Positions 35,396-44,874 of a stretch of DNA of 64,000 nucleotides are shown here, piece after piece (the first letter of the stretch is position 1; every line of letters begins with the position of its first letter). Below the pieces are notes generated by a model, which worked only from the letters and a program-made list of their open reading frames with translations, made no database searches and was not told where the DNA came from. Position numbers and translations under genes: made by a program. Source of the DNA: Thalassospira lucentensis MCCC 1A00383 = DSM 14000 (GTDB lineage: Bacteria; Pseudomonadota; Alphaproteobacteria; Rhodospirillales; Thalassospiraceae); assembly GCF_000421265.1 (NCBI RefSeq), contig NZ_ATWN01000011.1, positions 1 through 64,000 on the forward strand, read 5' to 3'.

Positions 35396-37648
35396 GTGAC
35401 CACCCCGACCCCGAAAACAGAAAACAGCAGCGAATACCGCTACACCACCGATGGCGGCATCTCTGTCATTCGTCGGATGACCACCATTACCTATGAAAAC
35501 GCCACCGAAGGCCTGATTGACGCACTTGATCAGACCAAAGGCGTTTTGCTGTCTTCAAGCTATGAGTTTCCGGGGCGCTATTCACGTTGGGACATGGGGT
35601 TTGATACCCCGCCGCTTGAAATTACCGGGCGCGAACGCGGCTTTGCCATCCGGGCCCTCAATGACCGTGGCCGGATTCTCCTTGATATCATTTCCAACAC
35701 CTTGGGCAATCACCCGCACATTGAAGGTGTGACCGACGGTGACGACGGGCTTTATGGCTACGTCAAAACCCCGGCATCCTGGTTCCCCGAAGAACAGCGC
35801 AGCCAACAACCAAGTCTGTTTTCCGTGGTACGTGCCCTGCGTGATCTGTTTGCCCATAAGGGGGACGAACGCCTTGGCCTATACGGCGCATTTGGTTATG
35901 ACATCGCGCTTCATTTCGAACAGATCAATCTGGCCCAGGACCGCCCCGCCGATCATAAGGACATACATCTGTTCCTGCCCGATCGCCTGATTACGGTCGA
36001 TCATGCATCGCGCGTGGCCACCAAAATCGAATATGAATTCATCACTCCGGATGGTCACAGCACGGTTGGGCTGGAACGCGCTTCACAGGCTCACCCGCCG
36101 TCACGCGGCAACAATGCCGTTGTTGAAAACGACATGAAACCCGGCGAATACGCCGCCATTGTTGATGAAACAAAACCACGCTTTGCCCGCGGTGAACTGT
36201 TTGAAGTTGTCCCAAGCCGCGTTTTCAGAACCTCTTGTGCCACCGCACCCTCTGAAATCTTCCGCCGTCTGAAACGCCGCAATCCCGCGCCGTATGGTTT
36301 TTTGATCAATCTGGGCGACGGCGAACATCTGATTGGTGCGTCGCCTGAAATGTATGTCCGGGTCAATGGTCAACGCATTGAAACCTGTCCGATATCGGGC
36401 ACGATCGCGCGCGGTCGTGATGCGATTGAGGATGCCGAAAACATCCGCACCTTGCTCAATTCGACCAAGGATGAGTCGGAACTGACCATGTGCACCGATG
36501 TTGATCGCAATGATAAGGCCCGTGTCTGCAAACCGGGCAGCATCCGCATTCTGGGCCGCCGTCAAATCGAAATGTATTCGCGCCTGATCCACACGGTTGA
36601 TCATGTCGAAGGCCGTCTGCGCGACGGGTTTGATGCCCTTGATGCGTTTCTGACCCATTGCTGGGCGGTCACTGTGACCGGGGCGCCCAAACGTGCCGCC
36701 ATGAAACATATCGAAGCCGTCGAGCGCAGTTCACGTGCTTGGTATGGCGGGGCGATTGGTGCGGTTCTGTGTAATGGCGACCTCAATACCGGACTGACGT
36801 TGCGCACCGTGCGCCTCAAGCAGGGCATCGCCGAAGTCCGTGCAGGCGCGACATTACTCTATGACAGCGTGTCCGAAGCCGAAGAAGACGAAACCGTGCT
36901 CAAGGCATCGGCGATGATTGATGCCGTCACCCGCGATGCCAAGGATGAGATCACCATTGATCCGGCGGTATCGGGCATTGGCAAACGTGTGCTTTTGATT
37001 GATCACGAAGACAGCTTTGTCCAAAACCTTGCAAGCTATATCCGCGCCACCGGGGCGGAGACGTTGACCCTACGCCCCGGCTTCCCAGACGAAGCATTTG
37101 ATGATTTCAAACCTGATCTGGTGTTCCTGTCGCCCGGCCCGGGCCGCCCCGATGATTATCACCTGCGTGACAGCATTGAACGTGCTTTGGCCGCCGGGCT
37201 TCCCGTTTTTGGTGTTTGTCTTGGTCTGCAGGGGATTGTTGAATTTTTCGGCGGATCATTGGGTCAACTTGTCACACCGATGCATGGCAAACCGTCAAAG
37301 GTGAAACTCGATACAACCGATCCGCTGTTTGAAGGCCTTCCCGATGACATCGTGGTCGGGCGATATCACTCGTTATTTGCCAATGCAGATGAACTGCCCG
37401 GCGATCTTCGGGTAACCGCCCAAAGCGACGACGGCGTCATCATGGGGGTGCGCCATAAAGTTCTGCCGATCAGTGCAGTGCAATTTCATCCCGAAAGCCT
37501 GCTGACCCTGCAGGGTGATGTCGGGATGCGCATGATTGCCAACCTTCTGCGCAATCCGCAGGGCCATTTGCCCAACGAGGATGACGAGAATATTGACGAA
37601 GCCGACGACAACAGCACACCGAAAACATCAGACGTAAAGGCCGCCTAA
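35396..37648 (+). CDS. trpE(G): Anthranilate synthase, fused components I and II
   Basis: Fused enzyme of 750 residues. It makes anthranilate from chorismate and glutamine, the first step of tryptophan synthesis. Residues ~1-520 are TrpE. It has LLSSSYEF, near where the tryptophan feedback site lies, and GASPEMYV, ISGTIARG and CTDVDRNDK of the chorismate site. Residues ~540-735 are the TrpG glutaminase: LLIDHEDSFVQNLASYIRA, nucleophile Cys608 in GVCLGLQG, and QFHPES. GTG 35396 is chosen because AGGAG lies 8 nt upstream; the open frame upstream runs through the attenuator terminator. The fusion is typical of alphaproteobacteria. An acidic C-terminal tail and a terminator follow. Confidence 0.95.
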   Translation: MTTPTPKTENSSEYRYTTDGGISVIRRMTTITYENATEGLIDALDQTKGVLLSSSYEFPGRYSRWDMGFDTPPLEITGRERGFAIRALNDRGRILLDIISNTLGNHPHIEGVTDGDDGLYGYVKTPASWFPEEQRSQQPSLFSVVRALRDLFAHKGDERLGLYGAFGYDIALHFEQINLAQDRPADHKDIHLFLPDRLITVDHASRVATKIEYEFITPDGHSTVGLERASQAHPPSRGNNAVVENDMKPGEYAAIVDETKPRFARGELFEVVPSRVFRTSCATAPSEIFRRLKRRNPAPYGFLINLGDGEHLIGASPEMYVRVNGQRIETCPISGTIARGRDAIEDAENIRTLLNSTKDESELTMCTDVDRNDKARVCKPGSIRILGRRQIEMYSRLIHTVDHVEGRLRDGFDALDAFLTHCWAVTVTGAPKRAAMKHIEAVERSSRAWYGGAIGAVLCNGDLNTGLTLRTVRLKQGIAEVRAGATLLYDSVSEAEEDETVLKASAMIDAVTRDAKDEITIDPAVSGIGKRVLLIDHEDSFVQNLASYIRATGAETLTLRPGFPDEAFDDFKPDLVFLSPGPGRPDDYHLRDSIERALAAGLPVFGVCLGLQGIVEFFGGSLGQLVTPMHGKPSKVKLDTTDPLFEGLPDDIVVGRYHSLFANADELPGDLRVTAQSDDGVIMGVRHKVLPISAVQFHPESLLTLQGDVGMRMIANLLRNPQGHLPNEDDENIDEADDNSTPKTSDVKAA

Positions 37649-37739
37649 TATACTAAATGCATCAACACCCACGCACCTGACCTGTGCGGCGTCAAAGCCC
37701 CCCCTGCTAAATGACGCATCAAACCACAGGTCAGATACA

Positions 37740-37778
37740 GCAACGGCCGTGCCCCTCCCTCACGGCCGTTGCTTTTTT
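37740..37778 (+). terminator. trpEG terminator
   Basis: GCAACGGCCGTG and CACGGCCGTTGC form a 12-bp perfect stem with a 9-nt loop followed by TTTTTT. Confidence 0.9.
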
Positions 37779-37799
37779 GTCAAAACCGAAATGGCCGGC

Positions 37800-38420
37800 T
37801 TATGCGTCGTCTTCGTCGTCAAGTTCCCCGTCGATCACACTGTAATCGGGCGGCGGGGCTTTGCGGAATTGTTCAGGATTGCCTTTGCGTTTTTCGCGCG
37901 TGCGCGAAATCCAGCCACCATATTGACCTTCGGGCTTGGGTTCAGTCGGCGCACCGGCACGCACCGGACGCGGGGCAAAACGGCCAAGGCTGATCAAACG
38001 GTCATACATCACGATGTTGGCGGCAATCGCGACATTCACACAAAAGCTCATCGGGATTTTGATGATGAAATCACATCTATCCTGCATGCCCTGCGACAGG
38101 TTGCCGCGTTCCGGACCAAGGATATAGGCCGCCTGCGATGGATGCTTGAAACTTGGCAGTTCAATCGCATCAGGGGTGAGTTCGATCCCGACCATCCGGC
38201 ATCCGGTCGGCAGGAAGAAGTTATCGTGATTGGGGAAATGATAATACGGCATCTGTTCGCCGGACTTCGACGTATCGGTAATATTTGAACGTTCCTTGCG
38301 AAAGTCCGCATCCACCGTAAAGGCAAAGCTCGCACCAAAGGCATGGGCGGAACGAAACAGGGTGCCCACATTCAAAGGCTTGCTTGCCCCTTCAATTCCA
38401 ATCCCGAAATAGCCGCGCAT
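37800..38420 (-). CDS. TrmH/SpoU family RNA methyltransferase
   Basis: Protein of 206 residues with the SPOUT knot fold that 2'-O-methylates tRNA or rRNA. Motif 1 is KPLNVGTLFRSAHAFGA (N and R conserved), motif 2 is AAYILGPERGNLS, and motif 3 is IKIPMSFCVNVAIAANIVMYD, which is the SAM-binding knot. The last ~55 residues are a charged, Pro-rich tail ending in DDEDDA. ATG 38420 is selected because GGAGGAAGAA precedes it. The RNA target is not predictable. It is convergent with trpEG. Confidence 0.9.
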   Translation of the reverse strand: MRGYFGIGIEGASKPLNVGTLFRSAHAFGASFAFTVDADFRKERSNITDTSKSGEQMPYYHFPNHDNFFLPTGCRMVGIELTPDAIELPSFKHPSQAAYILGPERGNLSQGMQDRCDFIIKIPMSFCVNVAIAANIVMYDRLISLGRFAPRPVRAGAPTEPKPEGQYGGWISRTREKRKGNPEQFRKAPPPDYSVIDGELDDEDDA

Positions 38421-38672
38421 TTCTTCCTCCGTGCCGCACATTGGTCCTGTGCGAGAACAACTCCAATGAAAACATTGGAACGGGCTATACCCCTATGTGC
38501 CCGATAAGGCAAGTAAACCGCCCGGAAACGACAATCTGTCAGGGCGTCATACCCAAAGGTTTCTGGAACATGTCCTCCGCCCAGCCGTTTTAGTTTGTAG
38601 AAGGTGAAAACACCAAAGGCACTTGAAGGCCTTAAACACTGGCAAACTCACGAACAACGCAGGAGATACCAA

Positions 38673-38870
38673 ATGAATTGGGATCAAATCGCCGGACGCT
38701 GGAAACAAGTCAAAGGCAACGTCAAAAGCGAATGGGGCCGCCTCACCGACGACGATGTTGACCAGGTCGATGGTCAGCAGGACAAATTGATCGGCCGTGT
38801 GCAGGAAAGATACGGCGTTGAACGCGAAGAAGCAGAACGCCAAGTCAGCAACTGGTTCTCGCGTCTGTGA
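38673..38870 (+). CDS. CsbD family stress protein
   Basis: Small, highly charged protein of 65 residues. It carries the CsbD signature from the first residue: MNWDQIAGRWKQVKGNVKSE, then WGRLTDDDVDQVDGQQDKLIG and QERYGVEREEAERQV (split here into parts). CsbD-like proteins are abundant stress-induced proteins of unknown mechanism, first described in Bacillus as sigma-B dependent. ATG 38673 has AGGAG 8 nt upstream, which decides the start over the longer frame. No partner gene is evident. Confidence 0.92.
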   Translation: MNWDQIAGRWKQVKGNVKSEWGRLTDDDVDQVDGQQDKLIGRVQERYGVEREEAERQVSNWFSRL

Positions 38871-38998
38871 TATCTGTCCTGACAGAAACCCCACCCGACC
38901 AAAACGTCCCCATTGATCGCTTCATGCTTGATCGATGGGGGCGAAACTGTTTTTTATTGCCGGTCCGTTAAGTATCGACCGCAGCAATCAGGAAATCC

Positions 38999-39208
38999 AT
39001 GCCCGTCAAATCCCCCTGCACCGGTGTCTGTGTGCTTGATACCAAAACCGGTTATTGTGCGGGCTGTTTTCGCACCGGTGACGAAATCGGATCCTGGATG
39101 GGATTAAGCGACGGCGGCAAAAAACGCATCCTTGCCCAAATCAATAAACGCCGCGCCCAGCAAAAACAGTCCGAAAAACAGCCCCCGGTTACTACCCAAC
39201 CACAGTAA
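38999..39208 (+). CDS. DUF1289 family small Cys protein
   Basis: Protein of 69 residues with four cysteines in C7-x3-C11 and C20-x2-C23. They lie within SPCTGVCVLDTKTGYCAGC, which is the hallmark of DUF1289 and suggests a metal or iron-sulfur site. The motif is followed by W-x-x-L and a basic tail (KKRILAQINKRRAQQKQ). The function is unknown. The ribosome site is AGGAAA. It stands alone between CsbD and a convergent kinase gene. Confidence 0.9.
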   Translation: MPVKSPCTGVCVLDTKTGYCAGCFRTGDEIGSWMGLSDGGKKRILAQINKRRAQQKQSEKQPPVTTQPQ

Positions 39209-39236
39209 ACCAATTTGGCATCTCTTTCGCCGCGCC

Positions 39237-41171
39237 CTAGATGCTAAAGCCGCTTTTCTGGCCACTGGCCCCCTTCGGTGCCAGCTTGGGGATAAGCAGC
39301 GAAAATGTCGTCCCCTCATCGACGACAGAACGCATATACACATTCCCACCGATCACGGTTTCAACAACATTACCGACAACCGCCATGCCAAGGCCGCTGC
39401 CGGGGTTTGTCGAACTTTCTGTCCAGAACGGCTCAAAAACCCGCTCGTGGAGTGCGGGATCAATACCAACTCCGTTATCTTCGACCTCGATCTGATAAAA
39501 TTGTTCGTCAAGGTCGATCAGACGCACGATGATCTGGGCATCGGTTCTGTTGGCAAAGGCATGGCTTTTTGCATTCGACACCAGACTAAGAACAACCTGA
39601 TCAATGGCATCTGAATAGTTTTCAACTGGCGCGGTCTGAGGTCCCTCAAAACGGATCGTAATTCCTGCTTTGGCGTATTGTTCACGCATCGTTTGAACCA
39701 AGTCATCAAGCAATGAGCCAAGATCGAAACGGCGCCGGTTGTGGTTTGACTGATTGGTAGCCGTCTGGTGAAAATGCCCGACCAGCGTGACAGTGCGGTC
39801 AAGGTTCTTCTGAACGATCTTGACCCCTTTTTGCAGGTAACCGACATCATCAACGACGGCCTGCCGGTCGATTTCTTTGTGACCAAGCTTTGCCGAAAGG
39901 TCATCAAGATGCGCGCCCAAGGTTGAAATAACCGTCACCGCATTGCCAATCGGCGTGCGCATTTCATGGGCCACCCCGGCCACAATCCGGCCAAGGGATG
40001 CCATCCGACGTTCCGACACAAGCTGGGCGGCAATCCGTTGTTGCGCCAAATGCGACTGTTGGCGATGCAGATTAAACATCCCAATGATTAACGACAAAAT
40101 CGCAATCACCGCACCACCAACAGACAGAGTGACGATATCAGACAGATGGGGCGATACGATCCTGTTATATTGCGGCGCACTGGCAAGAATATACAGCCTG
40201 TCGCCCCCGTCCTGTGCACTTTCGCGATCACCTAATCCCGAAAGCTCAAACCGGGTCAGGGGGGTTACGTGATACAAACGATGATTATGGACAAATGTGG
40301 TTGGTCCTTGGGCCGTACTACCGACTATTGTTTGCCACAGTTCATTTTGTTCGCGCGCCATATTCACCGACGTGCCGGTCATAAACCCCCAAAGCCGATC
40401 TTCTGTGACCCCAGCCAACCAATAGCCATCTGCATTCAAAAGTTCGGTTCGGGTAACCTGATTGTCATCCAACCCAAATTCCGAAAGCGGAACCCCCATA
40501 TCAAGGTTGAACACAAGGTACCCCTGGCGACGTCCATCCACCGCAGTGATTGGCGTCCCCAACCGGGCCGTTGGACGCCATGGCGTTTCGATCTCGCCGC
40601 GTTCAACATTCAGATCAATCGGGCTAATGTAAACGCTACCAGAAGAAAGTTTTGTCGTGGCGGTGAAATAGTACCGCTCTGACTTGTCCTGCAAACTCTC
40701 GTCCGGGGCGACTTCAAGGTTATTGAACTTACTGTCGAGGCGAAGCTGCTCAGTCCCGTCATTTGCCAGAATGCGCAACTGGCTAAACCGACCTGCCTCT
40801 TTGGCGATCACGCGCAACTGTTCAATCGCCGCATCTGGTTGCTGATCAAAGTCACGAATGGATTTGTTCTGTGCGACAATTCGCAAAATCTGTGATGCCG
40901 CTTCAAACCATCGGTGTAACGTATTGTCGTGCGTCACCGTATCAAGGAGCAACTGCCGGGCGGTAAGGTCGTTCTGCCGTTTTCCTTCGAAAAATTGCCA
41001 GATCCCCCAACTGCCAAGCATACCGGCGGCGCCAACAATAAAAACAATCACTGCAGTGCGCCAAAACATGGTGCTTTGGTACCAAACACGTCCCGCAGGT
41101 GACATCAATTCAAAGGCCCGCGAACGGCTCTTGGCCGCCGCCAGTTTAGCCGATGCCTTACGATCCGGCAT
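39237..41171 (-). CDS. Sensor histidine kinase with large periplasmic domain
   Basis: Membrane kinase of about 644 residues. Transmembrane helices at about 36-57 and 346-366 enclose a ~285-residue dCache-like periplasmic sensor (LRILANDGTEQLRLDS, YLVFNLDMGVP). The phosphoacceptor His402 sits in VAHEMRTPIGNA. The ATPase domain has VLSLVSNAKSHA, VEDNGVGIDP and GSGLGMAV. There is no HAMP domain that I can recognise. Its first 14 nt overlap the end of the REC-DUF3369-GGDEF-EAL gene, so kinase and regulator form a coupled two-component pair. The start is ATG; a TTG 9 nt upstream is possible. Confidence 0.92.
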   Translation of the reverse strand: MPDRKASAKLAAAKSRSRAFELMSPAGRVWYQSTMFWRTAVIVFIVGAAGMLGSWGIWQFFEGKRQNDLTARQLLLDTVTHDNTLHRWFEAASQILRIVAQNKSIRDFDQQPDAAIEQLRVIAKEAGRFSQLRILANDGTEQLRLDSKFNNLEVAPDESLQDKSERYYFTATTKLSSGSVYISPIDLNVERGEIETPWRPTARLGTPITAVDGRRQGYLVFNLDMGVPLSEFGLDDNQVTRTELLNADGYWLAGVTEDRLWGFMTGTSVNMAREQNELWQTIVGSTAQGPTTFVHNHRLYHVTPLTRFELSGLGDRESAQDGGDRLYILASAPQYNRIVSPHLSDIVTLSVGGAVIAILSLIIGMFNLHRQQSHLAQQRIAAQLVSERRMASLGRIVAGVAHEMRTPIGNAVTVISTLGAHLDDLSAKLGHKEIDRQAVVDDVGYLQKGVKIVQKNLDRTVTLVGHFHQTATNQSNHNRRRFDLGSLLDDLVQTMREQYAKAGITIRFEGPQTAPVENYSDAIDQVVLSLVSNAKSHAFANRTDAQIIVRLIDLDEQFYQIEVEDNGVGIDPALHERVFEPFWTESSTNPGSGLGMAVVGNVVETVIGGNVYMRSVVDEGTTFSLLIPKLAPKGASGQKSGFSI

Positions 41172-43422
41172 GCGCGTCAAGATCCCAGTTTTTCAGCCAT
41201 TCAATGAACGCATCCGGTGCCATCGGTCGGGCATAATAAAACCCCTGTACGCATTCAATGCCCAAAAGCCGGGCAATCTGATGCTGTTCGCGGGTTTCAA
41301 CACCTTCTGCAATCGAACGCAGTCCAAGATTGTCTGCCATCGCCTTTGCCGTGGCCGCCACACTGCCCCGCGCCTTTTCAAACGTCAGGCCGGAAATGAA
41401 CGACTTGTCGATTTTGATCCCGTCAACCGGCAGTGAATTAAGATGGCTCAAGGACGAATAGCCCGTCCCAAAGTCATCAAGCCAAAGATTATAGCCCCGA
41501 TCTTTTAGCGCCTTAACCCCGCGGGTTGCATCGTCGTCAACCGAAATCGCCTGTGTTTCGGTGATCTCAAACGATACCAGTTCAGCCAAAAGGTCACTGT
41601 CTTCGCATTGGCGGGTCAATACATCAACAAAATCAGGATTGCAGATATCTGGCACCGCTAGATTGATGGCAACCGGTAACCTGAGCAATCCTGCGTTTTG
41701 CAAGTCACGCCAAAAGTCGGAAACAGCCTCCAGACTCTGTAACGCAATATCCGAACTAAACCCGGCGCGCTCCGCAATCGGGATAAACACCGACGGTGAT
41801 ATGTTTTCGCCGTCCATCATCCAGCGACACAGAATTTCAGCCCCGACAACCTCTCCTGTCTTGGTGTTAATTTTAGGCTGGAAAACGAACCTGAACTGCT
41901 TGGACAGCACGGCTTCCTGCAAGGCGGATTTCATCCGGATGGTGTTTTGAACTTCGTCACCGATTTCCGGGGTAAACAGCATTGTCGTACCTGGACGATC
42001 CTGTATCACACGCAACAATGTGCTACGCGCGGCCCGGTCAATATCCGATGCCTTCTGATTGGTCGGATCACCAGAAACAATCCCGATTGATGCCGAAACC
42101 GAAATGCGATTGCCCATCATCAAAAATGTTTCGTGAAAAACGCCTTCAAGCGCCGACTGCTCAAGTGTGCCTGTGCTATCGACGACACCCAACATATATT
42201 CCCCAAGCCGGGCAATCAGGATCGTCTCACCAAGGGCATCGCGCATTCGATCATAAACCACAGACATCACATTTTCGGCAAAGGCCAAACCGAATGCCAC
42301 AGCAAGTTGCGGCGCATCTTCCAACGCCACGAGCGCAACGGTCGCTTTGTCGGTTTTGCCGGAAACCAATCCGCCAAGTTCGCGGCTAAACGCATTGTGA
42401 TTGGGCAATCCCAACCGCTGGTCGACAAAAGCAAGCTCCCCCAAATGATTTATCAAATCTAGGTTTTCAAAACAGATCGCAAGATTGCTGGCGAAAACCT
42501 GCAACAGAACAACATCGGAACTTGGTAGTGCACCGTTATGTTCAAAATACAGGATCAGTTCACGACCGGTTTCCGTGCGAAACCGCAATGCAATTTTGTT
42601 ATCCCGTAATTCAGGTGTGGCATTGTCCGGCGCCACATCCTGCACCATGCTCAGATCAACATCGGGTACATCACCTAATTCAGACCCCACTTTTCCCGAA
42701 AACCGCCCCAACCCGGCCATGACGATCATACTGCTGGAATCATCCCCCGTCGGCGTTCCAACCGCACATACGGCACCTTCGGAGCGCAGGCGCAAAATTG
42801 CGGCAATCTGGGTCAGGACACCTTCTGCAAAAAGATCAATGTTCTTGTTGCTATAAAGACGTTGCGTGCCTTCGATCACCATTTCAAGACCGGCACGCGT
42901 CGCGCTCAGGCTGCGAATGTAATCATATGATCGAATTGCCGTCGTCAGCGACGTAATCAGCCGCGTCCGGGTCATCTCGTCCTTGGTGCGATAATCATTG
43001 ATATCGTAATTGCTGATGACCTGATCTTCGGGGGCCTGCCCCGGGTAACCGGTACGAAGAATGATGCGCGGCTCAGTATAGCCGAGCTGACGAAGCTTTC
43101 CCACCAAACGAAGACCGGTGTCAGGTTCTTCCATCACAACATCAAGCATAATCACTGCAATGTTCTGGATGGTTTTTAGATATCCAAGCGCATCCTTAGC
43201 ATTTGTCGCATGTAATAATTGCAACGGACGGCCAAGAATTCTGATCGTCGAAAGACTAAATTCGGTGGCCTCATGAACGTCAATATCGTCATCAACAATC
43301 AGAACTTTCCAAGCTGTATCGGGTGATGAACCACTCTGGCGACCGGTTGAAGCAGGTGCCTTGGTTGCACCCACACCGCTTACACGATCTGATGGCCGAC
43401 CATTCTCGACATTTTGTTGCAT
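41158..43422 (-). CDS. Response regulator with DUF3369, degenerate GGDEF and EAL domains
   Basis: c-di-GMP regulator of 754 residues. The REC domain (about 38-165) has the acidic cluster DDD at 44-46 and acceptor Asp94 in IMLDVVM. DUF3369 follows, with YNKN-like LYSNKNIDLFAEGVLTQI. A GGDEF domain is next, whose signature is lost (RLGEYM). The EAL domain (~497-745) has GAEIL in place of EAL, INLAVPD, FEITET, LDDFGTGYSS, IKIDKSFI and AEGVET. The residues needed for c-di-GMP hydrolysis are therefore present. It should act as a phosphodiesterase controlled by the overlapping kinase gene. The N terminus (1-36) is likely disordered. Confidence 0.93.
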   Translation of the reverse strand: MQQNVENGRPSDRVSGVGATKAPASTGRQSGSSPDTAWKVLIVDDDIDVHEATEFSLSTIRILGRPLQLLHATNAKDALGYLKTIQNIAVIMLDVVMEEPDTGLRLVGKLRQLGYTEPRIILRTGYPGQAPEDQVISNYDINDYRTKDEMTRTRLITSLTTAIRSYDYIRSLSATRAGLEMVIEGTQRLYSNKNIDLFAEGVLTQIAAILRLRSEGAVCAVGTPTGDDSSSMIVMAGLGRFSGKVGSELGDVPDVDLSMVQDVAPDNATPELRDNKIALRFRTETGRELILYFEHNGALPSSDVVLLQVFASNLAICFENLDLINHLGELAFVDQRLGLPNHNAFSRELGGLVSGKTDKATVALVALEDAPQLAVAFGLAFAENVMSVVYDRMRDALGETILIARLGEYMLGVVDSTGTLEQSALEGVFHETFLMMGNRISVSASIGIVSGDPTNQKASDIDRAARSTLLRVIQDRPGTTMLFTPEIGDEVQNTIRMKSALQEAVLSKQFRFVFQPKINTKTGEVVGAEILCRWMMDGENISPSVFIPIAERAGFSSDIALQSLEAVSDFWRDLQNAGLLRLPVAINLAVPDICNPDFVDVLTRQCEDSDLLAELVSFEITETQAISVDDDATRGVKALKDRGYNLWLDDFGTGYSSLSHLNSLPVDGIKIDKSFISGLTFEKARGSVAATAKAMADNLGLRSIAEGVETREQHQIARLLGIECVQGFYYARPMAPDAFIEWLKNWDLDAHAGS

Positions 43423-43891
43423 TACAAGTCAACTCCCCAATCGGCTGTCAAGTTTCGACCGATCTTCTCGTCAGTTCTTGACCTCGTCGTTTCGGGCTTT
43501 GGCAAAGACAAGATGCTAAAAGCCACAAAACTTTGAATTTATTGCAATATTCTAAGGTTACTTACTATGCATCTGGATTGGTAAAACTACATTCTTGGAC
43601 CAATCATTTGGTAATATTGCCAAGGTCAGCACTTGAGTGTGATGAGTCTTATTCTGTAACTTTTTCAATCAAAGATTGAAACAGTGTACTCTACGATAAC
43701 GAATGTAATAAAGTTATGTTTTCATCCGATGATTGAAATTCAAGGCTTCGATATCAGCGACTCGCACATTAGTTTTTGCCATATCAATTTACCGAGATGA
43801 CGGCGCACAACCGAATATGTTGCAATATCGTTGCTCGGTGCATTCAATTTGGAAAACTCGCTTGCGCAGCGGCGAAAACAAGGGTCCACAA
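43423..43891. other. Regulatory intergenic region, AT-rich, with palindromes
   Basis: This 469-nt gap separates the divergent response regulator and HugZ-like genes. It is clearly more AT-rich than its surroundings. It contains a near-perfect 16-bp palindrome TTGGTAATATTGCCAA (43610-43625) and a perfect inverted repeat TTTCAATC, AAA, GATTGAAA (43663-43681). The open frame that enters it from the HugZ-like gene lacks a ribosome site and is not taken as coding. Confidence 0.6.
43663..43681. promoter_or_regulatory. Palindromic candidate operator
   Basis: Perfect 8-bp arms TTTCAATC and GATTGAAA around AAA, in the gap upstream of the HugZ-like gene. It does not match the Fur, Irr or RirA boxes that I know. 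Confidence 0.45.
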
Positions 43892-44665
43892 ATGGCTGAT
43901 AAGCACGATAAAATAATCGCATCGGCATCTGACCTGCGCCGAATGTGCCGATATTCCCGGCTGGCTGTCCTTGCCACCACCGCCGCTGGCCATAAGCAAG
44001 TAGGTGATGGCTGGCCAGTGGCATCGATGGTGGTGCCCGCAATTGATGTTGATGGCACCCCGATCTTGCTGATTTCAGATCTTGCTGATCACACCCGCCA
44101 TTTGAAGACAGATGACAGACTGTCATTGCTTTTCACGGGCTCTGCCGCCACCGATGACCGTCCAATCGCGACTGAAACCGATAATCCCCGCCTGACCTTG
44201 TTTGGCCGCGCTGTACAAGACAGCGCTGAGACAACGCGCGCAAGATACCTTCTTGCCAACCCGGATGCGGCGCAATACGCCGACTTTGGCGATTTCGGAT
44301 TTTATCGGATCGCGGTGGAAGCAGCCTACTGGGTGGGTGGGTTTGGCAAACAGCGTCGGTTGTCTGGTGCGCAATTCATCGTTGATGACTGCCCTGCACT
44401 CTTAACCGGTCATAACAGCATTATCGACCATATGAATGCCGACCACCTTGATGCCATTGGCGATATTGTCGGCCATTACACCGATCACCCCAAAGACCTC
44501 GGCTGGAAGATGATTGCAATTGACTGCGACGGCATGAATTTAGCGGTCGAACACCCCGAGTCTTCTAATATCAGAATCGAGTTCCCGAAAACCATCCGAA
44601 ACCCCGGTGACGCGCGCGAGATTTTGGTCGAAATGTGCAAGAAATCGCGCGACTTCAAGGCATGA
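43892..44665 (+). CDS. HugZ/HutZ-like heme utilisation family protein
   Basis: Protein of 257 residues. The N-terminal ~150 form a flavin-reductase-like split barrel of the pyridoxamine-phosphate-oxidase superfamily (SRLAVLATT, WPVASMVVPAIDVDGTPILLISDLADHT, RLTLFGRA). The C-terminal ~80 are the DUF2470 domain with HMNADHLDAI. This two-domain layout is that of HugZ/HutZ proteins, some of which bind or degrade heme; others have no known function. ATG 43892 follows AGGG by 8 nt and replaces a longer start without a ribosome site. No heme uptake genes are adjacent. Confidence 0.85.
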   Translation: MADKHDKIIASASDLRRMCRYSRLAVLATTAAGHKQVGDGWPVASMVVPAIDVDGTPILLISDLADHTRHLKTDDRLSLLFTGSAATDDRPIATETDNPRLTLFGRAVQDSAETTRARYLLANPDAAQYADFGDFGFYRIAVEAAYWVGGFGKQRRLSGAQFIVDDCPALLTGHNSIIDHMNADHLDAIGDIVGHYTDHPKDLGWKMIAIDCDGMNLAVEHPESSNIRIEFPKTIRNPGDAREILVEMCKKSRDFKA

Positions 44666-44813
44666 TTTGGTTTGTGAAGATTTAATTATCAGGTCTGAAC
44701 AAAGAATTTTCACAAACGCAAAAACACCTACGTTTTCCTTGGTATTGGGCAAAAGGACCGGTTGCTTTTAAGACACCTTTGTAACAATATGTCTCGATGC
44801 AAAGAGTTACCCA

Positions 44814-44862
44814 CAATTCTTTGTGTAGAATTGAAATTTAACCCCCAAATTCAATTTCCCAC
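44814..44862 (+). promoter_or_regulatory. Overlapping hairpins in the pckA leader
   Basis: CAATTCT and AGAATTG (44814-44833, 6-nt loop) form one perfect stem. The second arm also belongs to a longer AT-rich stem with AAATTCAATTT further on (about 44829-44862). The two folds exclude each other and lie just before the AGGAGAG ribosome site. Confidence 0.4.
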
Positions 44863-44874
44863 CAGGAGAGATTC

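Noticed and set aside
43733..43891. Extension of the HugZ-like gene upstream
   Set aside because: No ribosome site, AT-rich non-coding composition, and the family homology begins after ATG 43892.
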